Source of the DNA: Schizochytrium sp. TIO01
Taxonomy: Eukaryota > Sar > Bigyra > Thraustochytrida > Thraustochytriidae
Assembly (NCBI GenBank): GCA_004764695.1
Contig: SMSO01000006.1
Location: 1,468,859-1,532,858 of the forward strand
Direction of reading: 5' to 3'
Length of the DNA: 64,000 bases
Below, in pieces: positions 39,726-49,564 of this stretch. The notes below the pieces were generated by a model that was not told the DNA's origin, ran no database searches, and saw only the letters and a list, made by a program, of their open reading frames with translations. Positions within the stretch are counted from its first letter, which is position 1, and the number at the start of each line of letters is the position of its first letter. The position numbers were made by a program, and so were the translations under genes.

Positions 39726-42208
39726 CCACCGACGATAAGCTTGAGGATCGCCTTCAAGAAACTGGATTGATAGCTGGACGAGCGCGCGTGTGCAGCGCTG
39801 TATGGCGGAGGGGCGCGAAGGCGGCACTGCACAAGACGAAGTTGGACTTTATTAAAAAGCGTGTCCCAATGCACACTCGAGGCATCGCGTCGCATGTGAG
39901 GTGTTAACTAGTGCACGCGCCTTATTGGAGATCGAATGGATTGATTGCAGAGCAAACAAAACTACTCCTTTGCGGGTTTGTTTCTATAACTATTCTGGCT
40001 TTGGCACCTGCCCAAAGAGACTTTTGGCCGTGATGACATGATGACACTGGTGGACTTTAAGCTCTTCACGTTGATGAAGATGACACGAACTGAGCTGGCA
40101 GACATGATTTCTTTCGACGATGTTTCAATAAAGATATTGCGAGAACTTTCCATCAAGTATGATCTCTAGGAGGTTTTCCCCGGGTAATGTGGTTGTGGAT
40201 GAACTTCAATTAATGATACGAAGGGTAATCTAGGAATGTCAAATGTTTATATTCCTGCGAGAAGAGGAAACGCAAGTGCAGAGACGAAGGGTTCATGGTG
40301 GTCCTCTCATCATGATCTCGACAATCTACACAACAAAAGCATATCCATAGCCGAAAAAGGTCCAACGAAGAGAATCATTCAAACAGATAGTCATGTAGGG
40401 AATTCTTTTTAATACTATTAAAACAAAAAGTTGAGGTGATTTGAGAGGATCAAAAAAATATGATTGACTAAGAAAACCTTACCCTTGAGATGACGTAAAG
40501 AATGATAGGTAGCTTGATTGCAACGTGTGTAAAGCTGTGCCCATAATTGAAATGATGACTGTCGCAGCCTAAACGAACAAGATCGCGGTTCCTGGTTGTA
40601 CCAAGCTAATCTTGAGTAGATCAATTTGCACCTCCTTGAAGTAGGTATTTGATCCTTGTCGATGCACATGGTGCGTATTACAGTCGCTATTGATAGATGC
40701 CGCCTACGACTAGGTAGTACTACCGTAACTTGTTTCTCACGCGAAGGACAATCAACTTTACATAGACTAGTAAGAACACTACTCTGTCAAAAAAGGCCCT
40801 TAATTCAGGAACACAGGCCCCTCGATGTATCTTGATTATTTAAATGCACAAGATTACACGATTGGCCCTCTCGTGCATCTCGAACGCATTGATCGGTAAC
40901 TGCAGAGGCGATATATGACCTCATCGAACGCCAAAATGATCAGTATATAGGTTTTAATTTAGGTTATGAAACCTCTGCGGTTACAGATATTTTTGCGGTG
41001 CGGTTCACAGACGATCTCAAGGCGGTTTAATCTGATGATGTGGTGGAAGAAGCAGCAAGTTCCTAGTACGAAGGGTGGGTAGGTAGATAGATATCTAGGT
41101 ACTGCATTTACCGCATAGAACTCAAGTTGCGTGGTGTGACGTGAGTGCTAGATGGGTCAATTAAATTGTCTAGTTTGTGAAATGACAATTTGGACAGCAT
41201 CTCGAGAGAGGCTATGAAGCGGTCAGCATTAAACGGTAGTACTAGTGTCTGCTCTTCAAAGAGCAATTGATAGCGCTGGGGTTGAAATTCTCATGAATCA
41301 GGATTCAAGATACTGCTAATATCTATCTTGATAGTGGTAACGTTGTTCCTGCTTCACTCCTCGTGTGATTAGGTGATGCAGGTATTTATGAAGCCACTCT
41401 GATGCTGATCCATTCTTAAGAAACACGAAATGCTAGCTGAGATTGAGACTTGCAACATCAGCAGATGTTTAGGAACGGCTGCAGAGTGAATCGAATGAGC
41501 AACATGTCATTTTTTTAAATACCTAGAAAGAAGAAATGAAATTTCACGGAAAAGCAAAAAAAAATCACAATATTCGAACTTTGGAGTTTAAAAAGCTCAC
41601 ATGGGATTCTTCATAAATTAAAAAACAAAGATGCAGACAAAATAAAATAAGAAATCTCGGCTTCTTCGAATTATTTGAAGCAAGTCGCAGATATTGAAAT
41701 GCTTATTTAGTTTTTGAAATAAACCCTTCGAACCGCTGCGGTTCGCTGTGCTTTCCTAGGTAATTGCTGTACCATTCTCACAATCTCAGGTTCCTCCTGT
41801 TCTGTAGTAGGTCCATGGGCTGAGTCATTCACGACCCGTGCGGAGGGACTTCTTTTATACAAACTTTTGTTGGTACGGCAAGAACTCCTTGAAATGGGTG
41901 GCCAAGTTAACAGACTTATAAAAGAGACTTAAAACCACCATTTGCGGCGCTTCTTCGCGCCGAACATCGGAAGCCCTGTCTCCTGTCCACTCGTTGGCTG
42001 CTTAGAAGAACAGCTAAGTAGCCATAGTAGCGGAATAACACATGCAAACAAAAAGAACTTCATTCGAAGAAGGACTCAAGAAAAAAACAGTGAATATCGA
42101 TCGAGACAGAAGAGAAGTCATCCAAGTGACCAGCTTGAAATAGGAAAACCCGAGCTCTTCAAGATCCAGTTGCTCATCAATATAGAATACCGGAGAGTTG
42201 CAAGAACA

Positions 42209-42243
42209 AGAAGAAGAAGAAGAACAACAACAACAACAACAAG
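42209..42243. repeat. GAA then CAA trinucleotide tract
   Basis: Four GAA units pass directly into six CAA units in noncoding DNA. Confidence 0.75.
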
Positions 42244-42570
42244 CAGAAGTTATTATTTATATCCTCCATCGTACCATATCCTGTATTGAATATTCAATAC
42301 GCAACCAATAAAATACAGCGAAGTGAAAAATGAAATGACTGGGCCTAAGCTGAGAGGCGTCTTAAAATAAATTGACGAATTTCCATATACATACTCATCG
42401 AGAGATAACAAACAATAATGGCGACGGCAATGATGATAATAAGGGCAAAAACCACAATGATAGCGCAGGATAAAGATAAAAGCACTATAGGGAGATATAG
42501 GGATAAAGAGAGCGGTGGTTAGGCACTAATTAAAAGAAAGAGCGACAGGTTGTCCACAGAAAGTATGCTG

Positions 42571-42613
42571 ATAATGATAATGATGATCATGATCATGATC
42601 ATGATCATGATGA
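42571..42613. repeat. Self-complementary GATCAT hexamer array
   Basis: A run of GATCAT units, about four perfect copies flanked by GATGAT. GATCAT repeated is its own reverse complement, so the tract can form a hairpin or cruciform with nearly every base paired. Confidence 0.8.
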
Positions 42614-43739
42614 TGCAAGAATTGAGAAAGCGCTTGCGGGATCAATGATGGGCCTGCCAAGACTGCCGAGGACGTTGCCGTCGTCGCGGCGGTCCTTGCG
42701 GTCCCGGAATTGGAGGGTCAGCTGGCTACAGTTGAAGATGCTGATTCTCGCATTTTTGTTCCAAGCAAAGAAAGAAAGAATTCGTCGAAAATTGTTGATA
42801 ATTTTTTATTGTTGTTGCTTTAATTAATTAGGAGGGTAATGGAGTCTGAAAGAAGGATCAGAAGATCAGATAAACGCACCGATTTTGACACAGGAGACTT
42901 CGAAGGACCTCGAAGACATCGAGGGGAGACGACCGTTGCTCTCCTCGCGTACTGCTTGTGCTTGCTTTGCTGTGGCTTTGCAAAGCCGAGCCGAGCTTCC
43001 CGCCGGAGTCTCGCAATTTAGCAGCAACCGCCTCGTCGCTCCCTACCAACCGCGCGAAGTGAGTTATATGCGCTATAACCCACTTGCCCGCGCTTATAGT
43101 TCACTTTGTGCACCTATACCTCACTTGAGGCCGGTGCCGCACAAGTAGAGCAAATCCACCAACCGCCTTGAAAGAAACCAACCAAAAAGGACCATGAAAA
43201 AGAATAAATGTATTTTAATGCTCCCTTACCTCTTCTTCTTCTTCTTCTCTTTCTCCTTCTTCTGGAGAATGACTCTTGTCACCGGCCGAGCTTTGAATTT
43301 GGCGCTGCTGTGGCGTCTCTGCGTTCCCTGCGTGCGTCTCCTCGTGGCCTCGTGGCTGCCAGCTCGCCATGGAGAGACGCGCCCAGGGCGACGAAAGCGC
43401 TTTAGCGAATGAAAAGAAAAACTTTAACCAGACAGACTAAAACATCTGAAAAGGGCGCTACACAGTGGACCATTTGTTTAGCCTATAGTGCGCGAGGGGC
43501 CGCAAGTGGAGTATAGGGAAGAGCTGCATAGTAAGCTGCGCTCGAATAACCGATTGGCCTCTATTTTGTTTGGCGGACACCATTAGCAGACATCCTCTTG
43601 TTGAGGCCTTTGTTTTAGTTTGGTCGGCAGAAGAAGCAGCAGCATCAAATCAATCCGCGCTCTTGAGCTGAGAGCGCGTAGAGCACGTATCGAGCGGGAG
43701 TCTGAGCGAGTCTCGGTGATCGGAGATCAAATAGCGAAG

Positions 43740-45185
43740 ATGGCGCAGTCCGGCGATGACTCCGTGGACGTGCGCGTCGCGAATGACCTGACGGGCAAGC
43801 TCGCTGGCAACATGGATCTGCACATGCTCTTCCCCATCATCGTCTGGCTTCAGGAGCAGGGCTTCTACGACAAGACTGAGCTTGTGGAGGCGACTCTTCA
43901 GTACCTCTCTGCCACCCGCATGTCCGACTACTACCTCGAGGTCGCTGAGGAGAACCCCGGCGCCAGTGCCGACGCAGCTGAGGATATGAAGGTGAAGCAC
44001 GATGAGACCGTCCAGTTGATAGACGAACTCGAGGAGCGCTGCGGTGAGCTTCTCCGCATCCTTCGTGATGAGGAGGCTCTTCAGGAGCTTGTGGCCGCTG
44101 GCAACTTCAACCTCACCTACCTCAGCGAGGAGATGGGCGTCACTGAGGACATGGTTGACGCTTTCTACAACTACGGCAAGGTGCTCTACGAGGTTGGCAA
44201 CTACCAGGGCTCCGTCTACGTTCTTTCTTACTTTCGGGAACTCGCACCGGACCATGAGCTCGCTGTGAAGGCACTGTGGGGAAAGTTGTCCGGAGAGGTC
44301 TTGACTCTCGGTACTCGCGAGAGCGTTGTCACGGCCCTCAAGGACCTGTTGGCGTTGCAGACGCAGATTGACTCTGCCGTGGACGTTCAGGGAGCTATGG
44401 GAGGTGCGCAGGACCTTACCGCCACTCAGCACTTGGAGCTTCTGGCCTTCAGGTCGTGGCTGCTGACATGGAGCTTGTTCATCTTTTTCAAGAACCCGGT
44501 TGACGCGGACGAGGAGGAGACCCCGGACGTTGGCACTGAGTACCCGGCAGCCGAGGACATGCCTGAGTACCTTCTCCTGCAGATGCTTGACTTCTTCATG
44601 GGCCAGAAGCACCTTAACGCCATGCAGACCAACTGCCCCTGGCTTCTGAGGTACGTGTGCGTGGCTATGGTCTGCACCGCCAAGAAGAGCAGGAAATACA
44701 AGGGATGGCTCATCAACGTCGTGCAGCAGGAGGCGTACGAGTTTAGTGACCCTATCACACGCTTCATCACTGCGTTGTACATCGACTACGATTTCGAGAA
44801 GGCCAACGCCTGCCTCAAGGAGTCCATCCCTGTGCTCGAGAGCGACTTCTTCCTCCACCCGTACGCCCAGAAGTTTGTGGACGCTGCTCGTCTTGCCATC
44901 ATCGAGTCTGTGTGCCGTATCCACACCAAGCTCGACACCAACACTCTTGCATCCAGCATCGACCTCGACGCCTCTATGGACGCCGAACAGTGGATTGTGG
45001 ACTTGATCCGGGACATCAAGCTCGACGCCAAGCTCGACTCTGAACAACACTGCATCGTCATGAGCTCCCAGGTGCCCGAGATCCACCAGATGGTTATCGA
45101 CAAGACTAAGGAGCTCGCCTTCCGCACATTCCAGCTCACCAACGAGGTCCAGCAGCTCGCAAACCAGAAGGAGCAGCAGCAGTAA
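43740..45185 (+). CDS. Translation initiation factor eIF3 subunit e
   Basis: This 481-residue protein is the eIF3e/INT6 subunit of the eIF3 complex, which recruits the 40S ribosomal subunit and mRNA at initiation. The family's N-terminal domain is unmistakable: LTGKLAGNMDLHMLFPIIVW, then EQGFYDKTELVEATLQYL and MSDYYLEV. A helical-repeat middle and a C-terminal PCI/winged-helix region (TKLDTNTLASSIDLDASMDA, then LDAKLDSEQHCIVMS) follow. The length is slightly above the usual about 440. The start is the first ATG in frame; the open frame runs 40 codons further up without one. Codon use is more GC-rich and biased than neighbours, as expected for a highly expressed gene; the 478-codon open frame on the opposite strand is a by-product of that bias. 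No intron. Confidence 0.96.
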   Translation: MAQSGDDSVDVRVANDLTGKLAGNMDLHMLFPIIVWLQEQGFYDKTELVEATLQYLSATRMSDYYLEVAEENPGASADAAEDMKVKHDETVQLIDELEERCGELLRILRDEEALQELVAAGNFNLTYLSEEMGVTEDMVDAFYNYGKVLYEVGNYQGSVYVLSYFRELAPDHELAVKALWGKLSGEVLTLGTRESVVTALKDLLALQTQIDSAVDVQGAMGGAQDLTATQHLELLAFRSWLLTWSLFIFFKNPVDADEEETPDVGTEYPAAEDMPEYLLLQMLDFFMGQKHLNAMQTNCPWLLRYVCVAMVCTAKKSRKYKGWLINVVQQEAYEFSDPITRFITALYIDYDFEKANACLKESIPVLESDFFLHPYAQKFVDAARLAIIESVCRIHTKLDTNTLASSIDLDASMDAEQWIVDLIRDIKLDAKLDSEQHCIVMSSQVPEIHQMVIDKTKELAFRTFQLTNEVQQLANQKEQQQ

Positions 45186-46607
45186 GTCGTTACGTTGCTC
45201 AGCCTGCGAGCGAGCGAGCTTCTGAGTAAGGCATGATTGGCTATCTGACCATTTGTCTGGTCATTTGCCTTATAGTACGGCCACTCAGCCAGCTGCTCTA
45301 CCACGCAAGCACACATCTAACAGCCTACCCTCCTTGTGCTCTTTCCTCAACCCTCCCTTCTCACTCCTCTTTTTCTTTCTTCTATTCATTTGCTAAATCA
45401 CCCTTCTCGACTCTTTACCTCGTCCCATTCTCTATCCATCTATCCATTGAAGATGATGGTTATGGTCATGGTCATGGTGATGATGATGATGATGCTTCTT
45501 TCACTCGAATGGGGTCGCTTAGTACATCCTCCTACGTCTCAACTTCCTCTCCCTCGTCTACACTCCCTCAAAAAGAACAAGCCTCTCTGCCTCCTCCGTT
45601 TTACTTTTCTAAATCTATTTGCAGATTTTGCGAAAATGGAGTCCACCCGTTAGTCAATCTACCGGGTGGGTGGCTGTGTGCTTTATGATGATGACAGCTT
45701 GCCCACGCACGGTCTCTGCAGCAGGAGCAGCCACATTCATGCGTTTGCTGGTGTAGACTTCGCCACAAGAATTTAGTATATGAGTATGCCTGACTCCTGT
45801 CTTTCACGTCAGAGACCTCAGCAACCTTGCTACATACTACCCCCAAGTGACGACTGCATTCATGCATGCATGCATAGATGCTGCGAAGCCGGAATTTTGA
45901 GTGGTGTGTGGCAATCACTATTTTGAGATACTTGGTCGCTCGCTCCCTCGACATCTTGTAGAGGTTTATTAGCGCATCTACCAAAGTATTTTATCAACTA
46001 CGACGCTCTCTTCACAACGACGACAAATACTTAAACCCCCCTTACACCGATATCAATTCGCAAAACAAAACAAAAATAAAATTAAAAATTGATGTGAACC
46101 AATCTCTTTTTTGACGCGTCTACGCACCGTTTTGAAACCAAACTTTAGCTCTCTCCTCTCATTTTGTTTCTCCGGTCTTGAAACCTAGGTCAAAGTAGGT
46201 GGCCATTAAACTGTGTGATATGTAAGCCTTCCCTCATCTTACCCTCACACGTGGTCCAATCTTCAATTGCCCACGTGCTTGTGTACATCCGCGAACGTGC
46301 GATAAACAAACTTCGGAAAAGAGACTTCTTCTAATTACAAATCTCTTTCTAGAAAACATATACACAATCAGTGCAATAATTCGCATACATGGTGACCCTA
46401 CGATAGTATGGTATGGATTACTATTACATGAAGTGAGGTTTGCAGAAAGTTGACAGCGACCCAATTTAGGGGATCATCGAAAAGCAGTTCGCCATTTTAA
46501 AATGGAGTAAAATAAAAACTGAAGAATGCGCGAAAATCAGAATTATTTGTCAAGAAAATACTGAGGTGCTATCCAGTGGTTGGATCGAGATGAAAATTAT
46601 AAACACT
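45186..46607. other. Convergent spacer, no gene seen
   Basis: Region between eIF3e (plus) and the kinesin (minus), with pyrimidine-rich sequence at 45330-45450 and a GGTCAT/GATGAT tract near 45463-45494. Open frames up to about 150 codons lack ATG starts in good positions or overlap the repeat, and none resembles a family. Confidence 0.45.
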
Positions 46608-48710
46608 TCAGACAGAACCATGCATTGATGCGAAATGCACACAATCCTTAGTTACCTGCTCGAGAGCCAATACTAACTTGCCGCGATCCTTCTCAAAAGC
46701 TTTCACCATCTCTTGTACAACTTGTTGCTCTCTCCGCTTCGCACGCTGAGCGTCTTCTCTTCTTAAGATTTGTTCCGCTCGCAAAGCCTCGCGCAATCGT
46801 TTGATCTCCTCACGAAGCATCGCATTGTCACTCTGTAAGTCAACGATTTGCGTCTCAGACTCCCACAGCTCTTCGCGAAGACTCGCTTCGCGATTCCTAG
46901 CAGTGTTTAGCCTCCGTTGGAAAGACTGCTCAACATTTGCAATTTCGGTCAGAACGTGACCACTCTCTTTATACTCTTCCCGAATTTTAGCCTTTTCTTC
47001 ATCTTGAATTGCCTTGCGCAACTCCGCATCACTTTGCAAGATAACTTTTTGAGCTTCTATTTCTGCCTTTTGTTCTAGCTGAGCATCTTGATTTATTCGA
47101 ATTCGATCCTTTAAATCCTTAAGCTCCGTGCGCTCCTCAATCAACTTGCCACGTCTTGATTCAATTGACTTTAAGAGCTCTTCTAGCTGCTTTACGTCAC
47201 GTTCCGCCTCAGGAAGAGCCATAATAGCTTGATATTCTGCCATATCTTTCTCTAAGGCTGACTTTGTCTCATTATAATTTATCTTCGTTTGCTTCAAGTT
47301 TCTTACAAGGACCACCTTTTCAGCTTCCAGTGCCCCAAGCTGCTTTAAGAGCATTACCTTTTCGTCTTTGACGTTCTGCATTATTTCTCTCACAGCAGTT
47401 TCATTGGTGATTGTTTTGCTTCTTTCCTCTTCGTAAGCTTTGGACAGCTTTTGCACTTCGTCCCACTGCCGCATCTTTGTCTCTTCCAGCATGGCAATTT
47501 TTTCGCGCATCTCTCGCAGCTGCCGCTCTTCGTCATCTCCGACAGAAGGGCTCAATGGACCGGTGTCGGCTGGATCGCGAAGTTGGTTCGCCTCCATTGC
47601 AGCCATCTGAGCACGAAGACGCTCAACTTCTTCTCGTAGTTCGCGAATCATACGCTGATTTACATCCTCATTGCGAACGGTCTTGTTCTGAATCTTACTT
47701 GCGCGAGATGCGTATTGCAGTGTGGACAGGGTCTCGCTGTAGTTATTATCTGCGGGGCTTATTGCAGCCACCATGACTGTACGGGCATTTCCACCCAGTG
47801 CTTGTTGAAGTACACGAGTTAATTTAGAGTTGCGATAAGGAATGTGTCCTTTCCCTCCCTCGGCGAGCATATTAATCACTTGGCCTAGCGTGGAAAGACT
47901 CAAGTTAATTGCAGCACCCTCCTTTAGACGCGAACCTTCTGCCCCTGTCTTATCAGCACGCTCAGAGCCTGCAAGATCTACCAAGTTAATGCTTGCATTT
48001 AAAGTTGTTTCACGAGTGATTTTGCCCTTTTCCGACTCGAGCTCCTCTACTTTACGCTGCTTGATCGTGACAATGAAGCAACAATGAGATCGTGATGAAC
48101 GCTCGTTCATCTGTGTAGCAGCGACTTGCTTTACATTATTTCCTTGATCCAGGAAAGTACTAATTTCTTCAGCGTTATTGACAACTAGCTCCGCGAGGTG
48201 CTCAACATAAATACCTAATTTGGGGTGTTCACGAATCTTCAATTGTTTGTCGCTTGGGTTAAGCAGGTCTCGAATCACTTCATTGTAGATTTCTAAATAC
48301 GATACAGTCACCAGTGACTCTCCTCCAAGTTCTTTATGTTTAGCTTCAAGCATTTCGAAGATTTCCGCGTTCAACATCGGAACAATACCAATATCATCCC
48401 CACTACCTTGCATAGTGTGCGTTTTTCCTGAGCCTGTTTGGCCGTACGCGAATATTACGCCGTTGAAGCCATCAATTACGCTAGTCACAATTGGTCGCGC
48501 GAGTTCTTCGTAAACTTGCTTTTGACTCACATCATACCAATAAGAGTGATCAAAAGAGAATACCTTTTCGTGGCCATGCTCATCCCAGATCTTTGTGATC
48601 TGGCCCTCCATAGTGATACATTCCTTGCATTGTAGACCCTTTTCGCGGCTGTTCAATGGTCTCGCACGCACCGCCACGCTCACGTTGATGTCTTTCGAGG
48701 CGCCAGACAT
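46608..48710 (-). CDS. N-terminal motor kinesin, kinesin-3-like
   Basis: This 700-residue kinesin has its motor at about residues 5-360: the P-loop FAYGQTGSGKTHTM, the switch I region NERSSRSHCCF, switch II LVDLAGSERADKTGAEGSR and the NSKLTRVLQQALGGNA block. Together with the RARPLNSREK start and IVPMLNAEIF these give an active, N-terminal (plus-end-directed) motor. Motor details, such as SYLEIYNEVIRDLLNP and the GIYVEHL-type L8 segment, lean to the kinesin-3 family. The rest is almost all coiled coil (RELREEVERLRAQM onward), with a stretch of repeated Glu/Lys/Arg heptads to near the end. I see no FHA or PH domain, which kinesin-3 members normally carry; the cargo is therefore unknown. Single exon with ATG start. 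Confidence 0.92.
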   Translation of the reverse strand: MSGASKDINVSVAVRARPLNSREKGLQCKECITMEGQITKIWDEHGHEKVFSFDHSYWYDVSQKQVYEELARPIVTSVIDGFNGVIFAYGQTGSGKTHTMQGSGDDIGIVPMLNAEIFEMLEAKHKELGGESLVTVSYLEIYNEVIRDLLNPSDKQLKIREHPKLGIYVEHLAELVVNNAEEISTFLDQGNNVKQVAATQMNERSSRSHCCFIVTIKQRKVEELESEKGKITRETTLNASINLVDLAGSERADKTGAEGSRLKEGAAINLSLSTLGQVINMLAEGGKGHIPYRNSKLTRVLQQALGGNARTVMVAAISPADNNYSETLSTLQYASRASKIQNKTVRNEDVNQRMIRELREEVERLRAQMAAMEANQLRDPADTGPLSPSVGDDEERQLREMREKIAMLEETKMRQWDEVQKLSKAYEEERSKTITNETAVREIMQNVKDEKVMLLKQLGALEAEKVVLVRNLKQTKINYNETKSALEKDMAEYQAIMALPEAERDVKQLEELLKSIESRRGKLIEERTELKDLKDRIRINQDAQLEQKAEIEAQKVILQSDAELRKAIQDEEKAKIREEYKESGHVLTEIANVEQSFQRRLNTARNREASLREELWESETQIVDLQSDNAMLREEIKRLREALRAEQILRREDAQRAKRREQQVVQEMVKAFEKDRGKLVLALEQVTKDCVHFASMHGSV

Positions 48711-49564
48711 ATCGTGCGAGGCTCAAAGAGTCTACCCTTCTAAAGGTAGGCAGGCAACGAGGTAGAGTGAACACCAAGAGTGACAACAGCTGGCAGGCAA
48801 TAATTCAACTTGCCTAGCCCCGTGCGCGCTCCCGCCCGCGTAGATAGGTTTAGCTTTGTAAAAAGGGCATACAACGATTGCGGCGCTAGAAACAATGGAT
48901 TTTCATGTTTGCTGATGACTTTTAAAAAATTACAACTTGTTTAACGGCCATATAGAGCCCTATAACTAATAGTAAGGCTTCTCCAGTCACTCATGACTGT
49001 TATGCTCCTTTCGAGCACAAATCATCCGGCGAGGAAAATGAGGAAAGGATGTATAGATTCAAACATAACCTTTTGTTTGTTTTTTTAGTCATAGTGTACC
49101 CTGTGTTTACGTTGAGAGCCTCTCGTCACAAAATCAGGACAATTGTTTTCATTTTTATAAAACAATCCCACAAAACGTGAAAAAAAAAAAAAAAAAAAAG
49201 TCAAACGAAGAAATTTAAAAAAAAACCAAAACATAGTATTCAAAGAAGATCGCATTGAGACTTGCGGTCATCGATGCGAAAGACGATTACATGTTGTAAG
49301 AGGGTAAACAAAAATTAGATGGGTTCTAGAGAACATCGTAAATGTAGAATTTGTGTAGGAAATCATCACAAATAGCAAGACTGAATATAACAGTGACACC
49401 AACGACCCTCGCGTATGGCACGTTTGTCATATGCATGGCAAACATCATATTATCTTGATTCTTTTGGGGAATGTTGCTGCTGGTTAGACTCTCTCTCTCT
49501 CTTCAGACAATTAATCTGGAGATATCAAAAAGGCAAACGTTAAAGTTGTGGTGGTATTTTCTTC
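48711..49564. other. Intergenic between two minus-strand genes
   Basis: Spacer between the TPR protein's 3' end and the kinesin promoter. Apart from a 20-base poly-A run at 49180 I see nothing gene-like. Confidence 0.5.
49180..49199. repeat. Poly-A run
   Basis: Twenty consecutive A on the plus strand in spacer DNA. It follows a GTG and could be a simple slippage tract; no reverse-transcribed gene copy is seen beside it. Confidence 0.85.

Larger units (their letters stand above)
36820..43739. other. Repeat-rich gene desert
   Basis: No supported gene in 6.9 kb. The first several hundred bases should contain the symporter promoter, and the last few hundred that of eIF3e. Microsatellites and pentanucleotide arrays are listed separately. 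Protein-like fragments occur on the minus strand near 40490-40660, where one frame reads IDLLKISLVQPGTAILFV, a stop, then VIISIMGTALHTLQSSY, resembling a broken membrane protein. A 63-codon minus ATG frame at 39962-40153 has no family. Confidence 0.4.

Noticed and set aside
39575-39895. Minus-strand frames with His-Ser-Phe-Ile repeats
   Set aside because: These are produced by the tetranucleotide tract at 39666-39725 and have no other protein character.
41732-41752. CGAACCG-CTG-CGGTTCG hairpin
   Set aside because: A short isolated stem with no U run or neighbouring gene end; bacterial-type terminators do not apply to this eukaryotic DNA.
43650-45086. A 478-codon open frame on the minus strand across eIF3e
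   Set aside because: It is the antisense shadow of a GC-biased, highly expressed gene. Its translation is rich in Leu, Val and His with no family resemblance, while the plus strand is clearly eIF3e.
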